DNA from: Glaciecola sp047250385
GTDB taxonomy: Bacteria; Pseudomonadota; Gammaproteobacteria; Enterobacterales; Alteromonadaceae
Length of the DNA: 64,000 bases
Assembly (NCBI RefSeq): GCF_047250385.1
Contig: NZ_JBLBVM010000053.1
Span: 62,001 to 126,000, forward strand
Direction: 5' to 3'
In this document: piece after piece, positions 42,278-51,758 of the stretch
How the letters are laid out: each line of letters begins with the position of its first letter
How positions within the stretch are numbered: the stretch's first letter is position 1
Notes under the pieces: model-generated
Told to the model about the DNA's origin: nothing
What the model saw: only the letters and a program-made list of their open reading frames with translations
Database searches by the model: none
Program-made: the position numbers and the translations under genes

Positions 42278-43855
42278 CTAAACTCCTGTGATTCTTTCGG
42301 ATTGTTGTTTTTGTTCGTCAATTTGATCGGCAAGATGAGTGTTGTTAAGCACAAATATTAACGCTTTAACTCCAGACTCAACGATGTCAGTAGCAAGTCC
42401 GATACCGTTAAAACGTCTGCCATTATATTCGGCTACGACGCTCACTTGTGCTAGTGCATCGGCACCTTCGCCTTTCGAGTCCAATTTGAAATCGACAATG
42501 TCTATTTTGCGTCCGCCGATCACCTTCATAATAGCATTATAAGCGGCATCAACAGGACCATTGCCGGTGGATGATTCGGTAATACTTTCGTCGCCTACTA
42601 TCAAACGAACTGTCGCACTTGGGATGATGTTTCGTCCCGAGTTTGCTTGTAAGTAATCCAGTTGATAGTGGGCATGATCATGTTTTTGTTGGTCAAAGAA
42701 AAGCAAGGCTTCTAAATCATAATCAAACACTTGTCCTTTCTTGTCAGCAAGTCTTAAAAATGCATCATAGATAGCATCCAAATCGTACTCGTCTGCTTGA
42801 TAGCCTAGCTCTGCTAAACGATGCTTAATGACATGTCGACCCGAACGAGAGGTTAAATTAAGTTTGTTTTTATTAATACCGACACTTTCAGGTGTCATAA
42901 TTTCGTAAGTATTTTGCCCCTTCAATACACCGTCTTGGTGAATACCGGAAGAGTGGCTAAATGCATTCGCTCCAACAATTGCCTTGTTAGCTTGAACCGG
43001 CATATTGCATAGATTACTGACTAGCTTCGAAGCTTTATGTATTTCTTGCGAATTGATGTTGGTAGATAAACCGAGCATGGCATAGCGCGTTTTCAGAATC
43101 ATCGCGATTTCTTCAAGCGAGCAATTTCCCGCTCTCTCTCCAATGCCATTGATTGTGCATTCTATCTGACGTGCGCCTTGCTCAACGGCGGCTAATGAAT
43201 TCGCAACAGCAAGGCCTAAATCATTGTGACAATGTACTGAAATAATAGCCTTGTCGATGTTTGGCACGCGCTTATACAGATTCTGAATAATACCGCCAAA
43301 TTCAGTCGGTGTTGTGTAACCTACCGTATCGGGTATGTTTACTGTTGTTGCGCCTGCGTTAATTGCTGACTCAACCATCCTACATAAATAATCGATATGA
43401 GTTCGGCCAGCATCTTCGCAACTAAATTCAACGTCATTTGTATACTTGCGAGCATGCTTTATAGCTTTGACCGCCATTTCAACAACTTCATCTTGAGACT
43501 TACGCAGCTTCGTATCAACATGAATGTCAGAAGTTGCGATAAAAGTGTGTATACGAAAATGATCGGCAACGCTCAGTGCTTGACCACAAGCATCAATGTC
43601 TTTCTCCAGCGCTCTTGAAAGGCCACAGACAGTTGCATTCTTAATTTCTTTTGCGATTAGCTGCACCGATTTAAAGTCACCGGGCGATGACACTGGGAAT
43701 CCGGCTTCAATAATATCGACACCTAGTTTTTCGAGCATCAATGCAATTTGCAGCTTATCTTTAACGTTCAGGCTAGCGGGAAGTGCTTGCTCACCATCGC
43801 GCAAAGTAGTATCAAAAATGATGACCTGCTGATTGCTTTGCTTAACTGTAGTCAT
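42278..43855 (-). CDS. leuA: 2-isopropylmalate synthase
   Basis: 525 residues, the long form with a C-terminal regulatory domain that gives leucine feedback inhibition (about 395-510; LQANSGRNIIPSATVRL onward). Catalytic TIM barrel starts FDTTLRDGEQALPASL, and HCHNDLGLAVANSLAA supplies metal ligands; GERAGNCSLEE follows. First structural gene of the leucine operon and preceded by the leader peptide and attenuator. Confidence 0.97.
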   Translation of the reverse strand: MTTVKQSNQQVIIFDTTLRDGEQALPASLNVKDKLQIALMLEKLGVDIIEAGFPVSSPGDFKSVQLIAKEIKNATVCGLSRALEKDIDACGQALSVADHFRIHTFIATSDIHVDTKLRKSQDEVVEMAVKAIKHARKYTNDVEFSCEDAGRTHIDYLCRMVESAINAGATTVNIPDTVGYTTPTEFGGIIQNLYKRVPNIDKAIISVHCHNDLGLAVANSLAAVEQGARQIECTINGIGERAGNCSLEEIAMILKTRYAMLGLSTNINSQEIHKASKLVSNLCNMPVQANKAIVGANAFSHSSGIHQDGVLKGQNTYEIMTPESVGINKNKLNLTSRSGRHVIKHRLAELGYQADEYDLDAIYDAFLRLADKKGQVFDYDLEALLFFDQQKHDHAHYQLDYLQANSGRNIIPSATVRLIVGDESITESSTGNGPVDAAYNAIMKVIGGRKIDIVDFKLDSKGEGADALAQVSVVAEYNGRRFNGIGLATDIVESGVKALIFVLNNTHLADQIDEQKQQSERITGV

Positions 43856-43951
43856 GTTATTTGCCTTTTAATCATTTGACTGCTGTTTCTTAATGCGGTT
43901 TAAGCACCGTGTTTACTCGAATTTACTTTCTATTTAATTAAAGCCACAAAC

Positions 43952-43983
43952 AAAAAACCCGTGCGTGGCACGGGTTTTTTTGT
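43952..43983 (-). terminator. Attenuator terminator of the leu operon
   Basis: On the minus strand CCCGTGC-CAC-GCACGGG forms a 7-bp GC stem followed by TTTTTTG. The same GCACGGG is present earlier in the transcript at 44003-44009, within the last codons of the leader peptide, where it can pair with the first arm (CCCGTGC) and prevent the terminator. Confidence 0.9.
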
Positions 43984-43999
43984 TTGTTTTTAATAAAAC

Positions 44000-44083
44000 T
44001 TACCCGTGCAATGAATTAGCCATGAGTAATAGCAGCAGAATAGAAATCAAAGAAATTGGATTTTTTGATGATAAAATTTTCAT
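44000..44083 (-). CDS. leuL: Leucine-operon leader peptide with five consecutive leucines
   Basis: 27 residues: starts MKILSSKNP, then SLISILLLLLMANSLHG and stop. Five leucine codons in a row (CTG CTG CTA TTA CTC) form the sensing run and two more leucine codons flank it. AAAGGGG precedes the ATG. When leucyl-tRNA is scarce the ribosome stalls on the run and leaves the GCACGGG of the last codons free to pair with the terminator arm; when it reaches the stop codon it covers that segment and the terminator forms. Confidence 0.92.
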   Translation of the reverse strand: MKILSSKNPISLISILLLLLMANSLHG

Positions 44084-44121
44084 ATCTGCCCCTTTTTAGT
44101 GAATTTCATTTCGATATCTTC

Positions 44122-44150
44122 ACTTTACTTCGCTAAACCACTTGGGTCAA
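44122..44150 (-). promoter_or_regulatory. Promoter of the leu operon
   Basis: TTGACC (44145-44150) and TAAAGT (44122-44127) with a 17-base spacer on the minus strand, about 30 bases before the leader-peptide ATG. Confidence 0.65.
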
Positions 44151-44210
44151 CAGTCCAGTTGCATAAAAACTACACTTTTTTCTAAGTTATTTTAAAAGCC
44201 TATTTATATG

Positions 44211-46418
44211 CTAGGCGTTTTTCAGTCTTGCCTTCATTTCACGTCGTCTCGCATGCAACAATGGTTCGGTATATCCCGATGGTTGTTGCTTGCCTAAAAA
44301 GATAAGATCCTGTGCTGCTTGAAATCCAATTGAATTCTCAAGATCAGGCATCATCGGTATATATTCCGGATCATTTTTGTTCTGGCTATCTACCAATACG
44401 GCCATTCGCTGCATTGACTCATTTACTTGCTCTTTAGTAACAATATTATGCTCCAGCCAGTTCGCGATATGCTGGCTACTAATTCGCAAAGTGGCACGAT
44501 CCTCCATAAGGCCTACACCATTGATATCCGGCACCTTAGAGCAACCAATGCCCTGGTGAACCCAACGCACAACGTAGCCTAAAATCCCTTGAACATTATT
44601 ATCAAGCTCCCGTGTGATTTCTTGTGAACTTAGTTGTGCGCCTTGAGCCAAGACAGGAATATCTAAAATGCTATCGATGTAAGCTAAATGTGAGTTTTGG
44701 TTTTTGCTTTGAATGCGTTTTTGACGTTCAAATACGTCAATTTGATGGTAATGCAGCGCGTGCAAAGTTGCAGCGGTAGGTGAGGGCACCCATGCTGTGT
44801 TTGCTCCAGATTCTGGGTGGCCTGTTTTCGTAGCCATCATGTTGGCCATCTGATCGGGGATCGGCCACATGCCTTTGCCAATCTGAGCCTTACCGGATAA
44901 GCCAAAGTTCAGTCCGGTCGCTACGTTTGCCAATTCATATGCATTGAGCCACGGGCGAGCTTTTAATTCGCCCTTAGGAGCAAAAACACCTTTTAGCATT
45001 GAGGTATGAATTTCATCACCAGTGCGGTCTAGAAACCCCGTGTTTATGAATGCAACACGCTCATTCGCAGCGTGAATGCAGGCTGCTAAATTTAGGCTCG
45101 TTCTACGCTCTTCATCCATGATGCCAACTTTGATCGTATTCTTGGGGAGATTTAGAATCTGCTCCACATCGCCAAATAGTCGGTTAGTAAAAGCAACTTC
45201 ATCAGGACCATGCATTTTTGGTTTCACAATGTAGATACTATTTTCTTTTGCGTTCTTGAATGGACTGTTATTCAGCAGATCATGCTTGGCTATTAGTGAC
45301 GTAATCATTGCGTCCATAATGCCTTCGGGCACTTCTTCACCTTCAAACAAAATAGCGTTGTTTGTCATTAAGTGGCCAACATTTCGAATGAACATTAAGC
45401 TTCTGCCTGAAAGTGTAATGTTCTCGTTTTTAATTGACACGTATTTGCGATCGGGATTCATGCTTCGGGTAATAAGTTCTGCGCCCTTGCTCAACTGAAC
45501 GCTTAAGTTGCCTTGCATTAAGCCCAACCAATTACGATAAACGACAGTTTTGTCTTCGGCATCAACGGCGGCAACGCTATCTTCACAATCCATGATGGTA
45601 GTGAGTGCCGATTCGATATAAATATCTTTTATCTTGGCGGAGTCTGTTTTGCCAATTGGATGAGAGCTATCAAACTGTATTTCAGCGTGCAAGCCATTGT
45701 GGCAAACCAAAATAGAAATCGGGTTTGTAATTGCACCTTGAAAGCCGATGAGTTGTGAAGGGTCTTCAAGGTTTGTTTCGCTGCCATCAGCAAGTGTGAC
45801 TGTTAAGCCATTGCTATCTAATTGATAAGATTGGCTACCAAGATGACTTCCTTCGGCTAAGGGTAAAATGAGATCTAGGTATTCTCGTGCTTTTTCTATC
45901 ACTTTAGCGCCACGAACAGGATTATATTTCCCTGAGGCTTCAGCACCGTCATCGTTTGAAATTACATCGGTGCCGTAGAGAGCATCGTACAAGCTACCCC
46001 AACGCGCATTAACAGCGTTCAGTGCATATCTAGCATTATTAATAGGAACAACTAATTGTGGTCCCGCCATCGTCGCAATTTCAGGATCAACATTTTTCGT
46101 TGCAATGGCTTGAGGCGTAGGGGCTTCTTTTAGGTAAGAGATAGTTTTTAAAAACGACTTGTATTCTTGCGCAGATGCGTCTGCTTCGTTCGTGTGAAAA
46201 TCATCTATTTGTTGTTGTAATGACTCGCGTTCGTTTAGCAATGCCTTATTCAATGGCATTAAATTGGCAATCAACTGTTCAAAGCCTTGCCAAAAAGTGA
46301 CAGACGAAGTGTCTGAATTAGGTAGCGCACTAGATTCTATGAATTCATGTAGCTCAGCTGCAACAGATAATCTGCCTTTTTCCACATACTTTTCTGTACT
46401 CGAGTTTAGTGATGACAT
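44211..46418 (-). CDS. glcB: Malate synthase G
   Basis: About 735 residues; the ATG at 46418 is preferred because GGAG is eight bases before it, while the ATG at 46424 lies one base after that site. The long form of malate synthase, with an inserted domain, is clear from KVGIMDEERRTSLN, KPKMHGPDEVAFTNRLF, TTIMDCEDSVAAVDAEDK and GKGMWPIPDQMANMM. Condenses glyoxylate with acetyl-CoA. Clustered with isocitrate lyase and a LysR regulator, so it completes the glyoxylate bypass here in place of AceB. Confidence 0.95.
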   Translation of the reverse strand: MSSLNSSTEKYVEKGRLSVAAELHEFIESSALPNSDTSSVTFWQGFEQLIANLMPLNKALLNERESLQQQIDDFHTNEADASAQEYKSFLKTISYLKEAPTPQAIATKNVDPEIATMAGPQLVVPINNARYALNAVNARWGSLYDALYGTDVISNDDGAEASGKYNPVRGAKVIEKAREYLDLILPLAEGSHLGSQSYQLDSNGLTVTLADGSETNLEDPSQLIGFQGAITNPISILVCHNGLHAEIQFDSSHPIGKTDSAKIKDIYIESALTTIMDCEDSVAAVDAEDKTVVYRNWLGLMQGNLSVQLSKGAELITRSMNPDRKYVSIKNENITLSGRSLMFIRNVGHLMTNNAILFEGEEVPEGIMDAMITSLIAKHDLLNNSPFKNAKENSIYIVKPKMHGPDEVAFTNRLFGDVEQILNLPKNTIKVGIMDEERRTSLNLAACIHAANERVAFINTGFLDRTGDEIHTSMLKGVFAPKGELKARPWLNAYELANVATGLNFGLSGKAQIGKGMWPIPDQMANMMATKTGHPESGANTAWVPSPTAATLHALHYHQIDVFERQKRIQSKNQNSHLAYIDSILDIPVLAQGAQLSSQEITRELDNNVQGILGYVVRWVHQGIGCSKVPDINGVGLMEDRATLRISSQHIANWLEHNIVTKEQVNESMQRMAVLVDSQNKNDPEYIPMMPDLENSIGFQAAQDLIFLGKQQPSGYTEPLLHARRREMKARLKNA

Positions 46419-46524
46419 TGGCATACTCCGTTGTTGTCTTTTGTACAGTTTAGGAAATATGAAGCCAGTTTCTTAGTTTATGTATAATATGTTTGCTATA
46501 GATTTCGTGAATGTTACCTGAGGT

Positions 46525-47478
46525 TTATGCTTGAGCCTCAGCATTCATCGTATTGGCGACATCTGTGATAAGCCTACGCAGCCAAATATGACCGGCATCA
46601 TGGTGCAGCAATGCACTCCAAGCCATCTTTAATGCAATGGGGGGAATGTCGAAAGGAGGCTCGACAACCGTGATACTTGGGTCGTCTTTAAATATTTTAG
46701 CTGCTTTGCTAGGTAATGTTGCTATGAGGTTTTGTGTTTTAGCTAACTGTAAGGCAGCGTGGTAGTGCCTAGTGAATACTCGAATACTTCGTTGTTTGCC
46801 AATTTTAGTCAGTTCTGCGTCTACCCAGCCTAATTTCTGAACTTCGTTAGGATCAATTCCCACACCAACACCAAAGCCTGTTTTACTCACCCAAATATGT
46901 TGGCCTTTCAAGTATGCGGCTAGGTCGAAATTATCTTTCATCGGGTGATCGCTGCCTATCACACATGAAAAAGAATCATACCAAATGACCTTTTGATGGA
47001 ATGAAAGCGGTAATTCTTCAAAGCGATTAATTGCCATATCGACCTTGCCTTGCTCAACATCATGAAAGGTAACGTCGCTTGGTGTGATTAGGTCTAGTGT
47101 AATGTTTGGTGCTAAAACTGCGAGTCTACCTATAAGCTCTAATAGTAGAGTTGATTCAGCATAGTCGCTGGTCATAATCCTAAAAGTGCGCACACTGGTT
47201 AGCGGGGTAAACTCAATTTCTGGTTGTATGGATGACTCTAATTTACTCAACACATCACGAATGACCGGTTGAAGTTCTAAGGCGCGTTTGGTGGGTGTCA
47301 TACCATCGCTAGTTCTCACTAATAGTGGGTCTTTGAATAGGTCGCGTAGTCTTTTTAAACCATTACTCATTGCAGGCTGAGTAATGCTTAGTTGATTTGC
47401 AGCTTTCGTTACGCTGCCTTCTCTTAATAAAACGTCTAAGTATACTAATAGATTCAGATCGACTTTTGCGATATTCAA
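46525..47478 (-). CDS. LysR-type regulator in the glyoxylate cluster
   Basis: 317 residues. N-terminal winged helix with DVLLREGSVTKAANQLSITQ and PAMSNGLKRLRDLFKDPLLV, then a periplasmic-binding-type effector domain. It stands between aceA and glcB on the same strand and probably controls one or both, but the effector is unknown. The position of glcB after it suggests co-transcription. Confidence 0.88.
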   Translation of the reverse strand: MNIAKVDLNLLVYLDVLLREGSVTKAANQLSITQPAMSNGLKRLRDLFKDPLLVRTSDGMTPTKRALELQPVIRDVLSKLESSIQPEIEFTPLTSVRTFRIMTSDYAESTLLLELIGRLAVLAPNITLDLITPSDVTFHDVEQGKVDMAINRFEELPLSFHQKVIWYDSFSCVIGSDHPMKDNFDLAAYLKGQHIWVSKTGFGVGVGIDPNEVQKLGWVDAELTKIGKQRSIRVFTRHYHAALQLAKTQNLIATLPSKAAKIFKDDPSITVVEPPFDIPPIALKMAWSALLHHDAGHIWLRRLITDVANTMNAEAQA

Positions 47479-47671
47479 GTTGTTAGTTCCATTGTTTGTA
47501 GTGAAAATGAGGGTGAAAATTCAGGGATGCTATTAGTTTATAACACCCATTCATATCATTTATATAGATTTTAGGATGATTATATAAGCACAATCAATGA
47601 AAGATTGATAATACCTTGGTATCTCATGAGCGTTCCTCTTGATCCAAATCATAAGTTCTCAATTGCTCAAG

Positions 47672-47697
47672 ACAAAAAAAACGCCCCGAAGGGCGCT
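47672..47697 (-). terminator. Intrinsic terminator after aceA
   Basis: On the minus strand CGCCC-TTCG-GGGCG, a UUCG tetraloop stem, followed by eight T's. It ends the aceA transcript before the LysR gene. The rest of the gap up to the LysR start (47479-47671) shows no structure. Confidence 0.85.
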
Positions 47698-47740
47698 GAA
47701 CAAGAGTCGTTAAATGTAGGCACTAACCTGCAATAACATC

Positions 47741-47792
47741 ACGCAGCACTATCACGCAGCACTATCACGCAACACCATCACGCAACCACGTC
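47741..47792. repeat. 13-bp tandem repeat across the aceA stop codon
   Basis: Four units: two identical ACGCAGCACTATC, then ACGCAACACCATC and a diverged ACGCAACCACGTC; a weak fifth unit precedes at 47728-47740. The aceA stop codon (47778-47780) lies at the junction of units, so the last codons of aceA belong to the array. A 13-bp unit is not a multiple of three, so expansion into the gene would shift the frame. Confidence 0.85.
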
Positions 47793-49379
47793 AAACTGAT
47801 TCATTGTGTTATCTTCACCAGAAGCTTTTAGTGCTTGCTCGCCAGAGAAGTATTCTTTATGTGCATCACCTAAATCAGAACCTGCCATTGCTTGGTGCTT
47901 AACACAGGCTAAACCTTGGCGAAGCTCTTGACGTTGCACGCCCTTAACATAAGCCAACATACCTTCATCACCGAAATAGCCCTTGGCTAAATTGTCAGTT
48001 GAAAGCGCTGCAGTATGATAAGTCGGCAAAGTAATCAAGTGATGGAATATGCCAGCTTCACGTGCCGCATCCGCCTGGAATGTGCGTACTTTTTCATCAG
48101 CTTCTTGACCTAATTCAGTATCGTCATACTTCGACGACATAAGTGCAGCACGGTCATATGCACTAGTATCTTTGCCTGCCTCAGCCCAAGCATCAAACAC
48201 TTGCTGGCGGAAGTTTAAGGTCCAGTTAAACGAAGGACTATTGTTATAAACTAGCTTGGCAGATGGTGTCACTTCACGAATCGCTCTTACCATGTCGCCA
48301 ATTTGGCCAACGTGTGGTTTTTCGGTTTCAATCCACAGTAGATCTGCGCCATTTTGAAGTGATGTGATGCAATCAAGTACTACACGGTCAAAGCCAGTAT
48401 TGTCTTTAAATTTGTATAATCCATTTGGTAAACGTACAGGTTTTACAAGCTCACCGTTTAATTTCATTACCGTGTCACCGTTACTGAGCTCGTCAACTGA
48501 AGTGACCGGTGTTGTTTCTAAAAAGGCATTGTATTGGGCTGCTAAGTCGCCTTCGCTGCTTGATACAGGTATTTTCTGCGTTAGACCAGCACCTAATGAA
48601 TCGGTACGAGCAACGATTACACCGTCGTCTACGCCTAATTCTAAGAAAGCGTATCGAACAGCATTAATTTTCGCTAGGAAATCTTCATGTGGAACAGTTA
48701 CTTTGCCATCTTGGTGACCACATTGTTTCGCGTCAGACACTTGGTTTTCGATTTGAATGCAGCATGCACCAGCTTCAATCATTTTTTTAGCAAGTAAATA
48801 AGTGGCTTCTTCGTTACCAAAGCCTGCGTCGATATCTGCAATAATAGGCACGACATGTGTTTCAAAGTTGTCAATTTGTGCTTGTATAGCCGTTGTATCC
48901 TGACCATTCGCTTTGGCTTGATCAAGTTCATCAAACAATTTGCCCAGCTCACGCGCATCAGCTTGGCGAAGGAAAGTATAGAGTTCTTCAATGAGTGAAG
49001 GCACGCTTGTTTTTTCGTGCATAGATTGATCTGGAAGAGGGCCAAACTCTGAACGAAGCGCTGCTACCATCCAGCCAGAAAGATATAAGTAACTCTTGTC
49101 TGTTGTTCCTTGATGTTTCTTAACAGCCAACATTTTCTGTTGACCGATGAAACCGTGCCAGCAACCGAGTGATTGTGTGTATTGGCTTGAATCAGCATCG
49201 TAATCAGCCATATCTTTGCGCATAATGCCTGCAGTATATTTTGCAATATCCAAACCTGTCTTGAATCGGTTTTGAGTTTTCATGCGAACCGCATATTCAG
49301 GGCTGATAGCATTCCAAGGAGTGCCTTGAGCTGCTTTTAGATTTGCTATTTTTTCTAAGTCTTGTTGATACTGTGACAT
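47778..49379 (-). CDS. aceA: Isocitrate lyase, large form
   Basis: 533 residues, the longer type found in Pseudomonas and marine gammaproteobacteria. The active-site signature appears as AKQCGHQDGKV (K-x-C-G-H with the catalytic cysteine); IADIDAGFGNEEATYLLAKK and VARTDSLGA, LLWIETEKP and YNNSPSFNW follow. Splits isocitrate to succinate and glyoxylate. The C-terminus ends within a tandem repeat array. Confidence 0.95.
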   Translation of the reverse strand: MSQYQQDLEKIANLKAAQGTPWNAISPEYAVRMKTQNRFKTGLDIAKYTAGIMRKDMADYDADSSQYTQSLGCWHGFIGQQKMLAVKKHQGTTDKSYLYLSGWMVAALRSEFGPLPDQSMHEKTSVPSLIEELYTFLRQADARELGKLFDELDQAKANGQDTTAIQAQIDNFETHVVPIIADIDAGFGNEEATYLLAKKMIEAGACCIQIENQVSDAKQCGHQDGKVTVPHEDFLAKINAVRYAFLELGVDDGVIVARTDSLGAGLTQKIPVSSSEGDLAAQYNAFLETTPVTSVDELSNGDTVMKLNGELVKPVRLPNGLYKFKDNTGFDRVVLDCITSLQNGADLLWIETEKPHVGQIGDMVRAIREVTPSAKLVYNNSPSFNWTLNFRQQVFDAWAEAGKDTSAYDRAALMSSKYDDTELGQEADEKVRTFQADAAREAGIFHHLITLPTYHTAALSTDNLAKGYFGDEGMLAYVKGVQRQELRQGLACVKHQAMAGSDLGDAHKEYFSGEQALKASGEDNTMNQFDVVA

Positions 49380-50056
49380 TTTTGTTTCCTCTAGTTCCGT
49401 TTCTTAAATATCGCCGACCGCAAGTTGAAAGATAATTTGCTCTGCGCTCATCGGTGAAGACAACACTATCCTATGTTGCAAACATGAATAAAAAAACAGT
49501 ATGGAAATGATTTCGGCTATTCATGGTGTGAATGTGGGTTTTTGAGGTGCGTTTTAAATGACTCTATATACTTTCCTAAGTTATTGATTAGTATGATTTT
49601 AGTTTTTGAGGGTTTAGCCAGCGAAGAGCTTCCTTTAAGTTGTTAAATGACTTAAATATAACGTTTATTAATTTGAGTGATGTTGGTCCTGTTGGTATTT
49701 GTGTTTGTTTGGGTAAATATTAATTAAGTTACGATTTGTCATTGACTAGCTCGGCCATTGACTCATTAGGTCATTCCGTTAAAGGGCAACTGTGACGGTC
49801 AATTCAGGCTTCTATTATGACCGTTAAGCCTTGGAAGCAAGGTTTTAATGAATATAGGTTTTACTAGTTAATCGAATCGAATAGTACTTGCTTCATTGAA
49901 TGCCCTCCCGAGCAGGAGAGAACAAATCTTTTTAAAGCGGTTAAAAATATGTAGTTGCTAAATATAAAAACGAACTTTTTTGGCCAATAACACCTATTTA
50001 ATCATTCAGGATTTAAATCAGGGTATCAATTCACAGCTATGAATAGCGTCGGGGAA
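49380..50056. promoter_or_regulatory. 677-bp divergent gap between aceA and the photolyase gene
   Basis: AT-rich, no coding frame. It should carry both promoters. The one clear structure is ACGGTCA-N16-TGACCGT at 49795-49824, a perfect 7-bp inverted repeat that could be an operator. A smaller one, CCTTG-N4-CAAGG, follows near 49833-49846. Confidence 0.45.
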
Positions 50057-51634
50057 ATGAAAAAAGTTGCCATCTGGTGGGTCAAAAGAGATTTTCGGCT
50101 TAATGATAATGAGGCTTTATTTAATGCACTAGCGTCGAATGACATCGTTTTGCCGCTCTTTTTATTTGAACCATTATTAATGAACGGACCAGACTGGGGC
50201 GCTTTCCATACTAAAGCTATAAGTGGGGCTGCAGAGTCGCTTAGCAAAAACCTAAATCATTTCAACTCTAAACTACTAATTCTTAACTCATCTCCAATTG
50301 ACGCTATCAAAGAGATAAATCACAAAATAAATACGATCGGCTTTGAAGTCAAAGAGGTTTATTCACATGAGGAAACGGGCCTCACACATACTTTTCAAAG
50401 GGATAAGGAGTTTAAAAGTTGGTGTCAAAGTAATGCGATTAAGTGGCATGAGTTTACATGCAATGGCGTAATAAGGGGGCCGATAAACCGAAATCATTGG
50501 GAAACCCGTTTTATAAACTACATGATGCGAGATCGAATAAAGTTCAGTAAAAATAAACTTATCGTAAGTTTTCCCGAAGCATTAAAAAACATCTTGTCGG
50601 GACATTTTCATGTTAGTGATTCAACTATCAACTCTTCGGTTTGCGCTTCTGAATATATGAATGTGAGTGAGCGGTCAGGAAATACAATACTAAGAGATTT
50701 CTTAGAAAATAGAGGCCAAAAATACCGAGGTGGAATTAGCAGTATGAATAGGGCAGTTGAAGCTTGCTCTAGGTTGTCAGCCCAAATTGCTTGGGGCTCT
50801 TTGTCGTTAAGAACTGTGTTGCAGGAATGTGATATTCGATTGCAAGAAATTGAGGCTGAAAGCGCTATGACGTCAAAGCAATGGAGGTCAAGTATAGGGA
50901 ATTTCAGATCTCGACTTTTTTGGCACTCGCACTTTGTCCAGAAGCTTGAAAACCAAGTGGATATGGAGTTTTACTCGGTAAACAAAGCCTATAGGAGCGG
51001 GCTACCTTACATTCATTCTGAAATCGATCCTCAAGAGCACAAGAAACGGCTAGAAGCTTGGGTTTATGGGGAGACAGGATTTCCTGCTATAGATGCAGCC
51101 ATGCGTTATTATCAAAAGTTTGGTTGGCTAAATTTTCGCTCTCGAGCAATGATAACTAGTTTTGCATGCAATGCACTTCGATTACCTTGGCAAACAGTTT
51201 TATATGAACTTTCAAAACTGATGATTGACTACGTGCCTGGAATACATGTATCTCAAGTACAAATGCAGGCTGGCGTAACAGGTATAAACACGATTAGGGT
51301 CTATTCACCTCAAAAGCAACTGCAGGATCACGACCCAAAATGCAGTTTTGTCTACAAAATGATCCCTGAGTTGAGATCATTAAAACCAGTGGAGATATTT
51401 TCCCTTTCAAATGAGTTTTCTACTTCAAAATATACAAAACAGATAATAGACTTCAAGCATGAATCGCGGATCATGAAAGATGCACTATACAAAGTTTCTA
51501 AATCGTCGCACTGCATTGAGGAATCTAAGAAAGTCTTTATAAAACATGGTTCAAGGCGTCGTAGTTTTTCCTCGCGACGCAAAGCTACTCAGAAAGTTAC
51601 CAAAGTAAATTCTTCCCAGTTAAACTTATTCTAA
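50057..51634 (+). CDS. Cryptochrome/DNA photolyase family flavoprotein
   Basis: About 525 residues from ATG 50057, with GGGGAA close before it; the ATG at 50039 has no ribosome site. N-terminal alpha/beta antenna domain (VAIWWVKRDFRLNDNEAL), then the helical FAD domain with WSSIGNFRSR-type region, FPAIDAAMRYYQKFGWLNFR and MQAGVTGINTIRVYSPQKQ, QDHDPKCSF. These match the subgroup with Q-S-G-x-T-G-I-N-T-x-R rather than classical CPD photolyases. It may repair pyrimidine dimers or act as a blue-light receptor. C-terminus ends with a basic tail (GSRRRSFSSRRKATQK). Confidence 0.85.
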   Translation: MKKVAIWWVKRDFRLNDNEALFNALASNDIVLPLFLFEPLLMNGPDWGAFHTKAISGAAESLSKNLNHFNSKLLILNSSPIDAIKEINHKINTIGFEVKEVYSHEETGLTHTFQRDKEFKSWCQSNAIKWHEFTCNGVIRGPINRNHWETRFINYMMRDRIKFSKNKLIVSFPEALKNILSGHFHVSDSTINSSVCASEYMNVSERSGNTILRDFLENRGQKYRGGISSMNRAVEACSRLSAQIAWGSLSLRTVLQECDIRLQEIEAESAMTSKQWRSSIGNFRSRLFWHSHFVQKLENQVDMEFYSVNKAYRSGLPYIHSEIDPQEHKKRLEAWVYGETGFPAIDAAMRYYQKFGWLNFRSRAMITSFACNALRLPWQTVLYELSKLMIDYVPGIHVSQVQMQAGVTGINTIRVYSPQKQLQDHDPKCSFVYKMIPELRSLKPVEIFSLSNEFSTSKYTKQIIDFKHESRIMKDALYKVSKSSHCIEESKKVFIKHGSRRRSFSSRRKATQKVTKVNSSQLNLF

Positions 51635-51637
51635 TGT

Positions 51638-51743
51638 GAGCTCTTAACAAATTGTTTATTGCAGATTCTTATTTGCAAACCCTTTACTAAATGACTTAAC
51701 AAATAGAACATTAGTGCGCTAAATCATTTAGTATTAAGAGCTC
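51638..51743. repeat. Nested palindromic element between convergent genes
   Basis: Outer arms GAGCTCTTAA (51638-51647) and TTAAGAGCTC (51734-51743) enclose an inner pair ACTAAATGA (51686-51694) and TCATTTAGT (51724-51732); a third small stem TTGCA/TGCAA lies near 51660-51680. Folded, it is a three-stem cruciform of 106 bases filling the gap between the photolyase and peptidase genes. Confidence 0.7.
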
Positions 51744-51758
51744 GTCAAAACTATCGGT

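Noticed and set aside
48779..49045. 88-codon and other frames inside aceA
   Set aside because: Shadow frames of a long, clearly recognised gene.
51638..51743. The nested palindrome as an integron attC site
   Set aside because: The right arm reads ATTAAGAG rather than GTTRRRY, and there is no cassette-like gene array around it.
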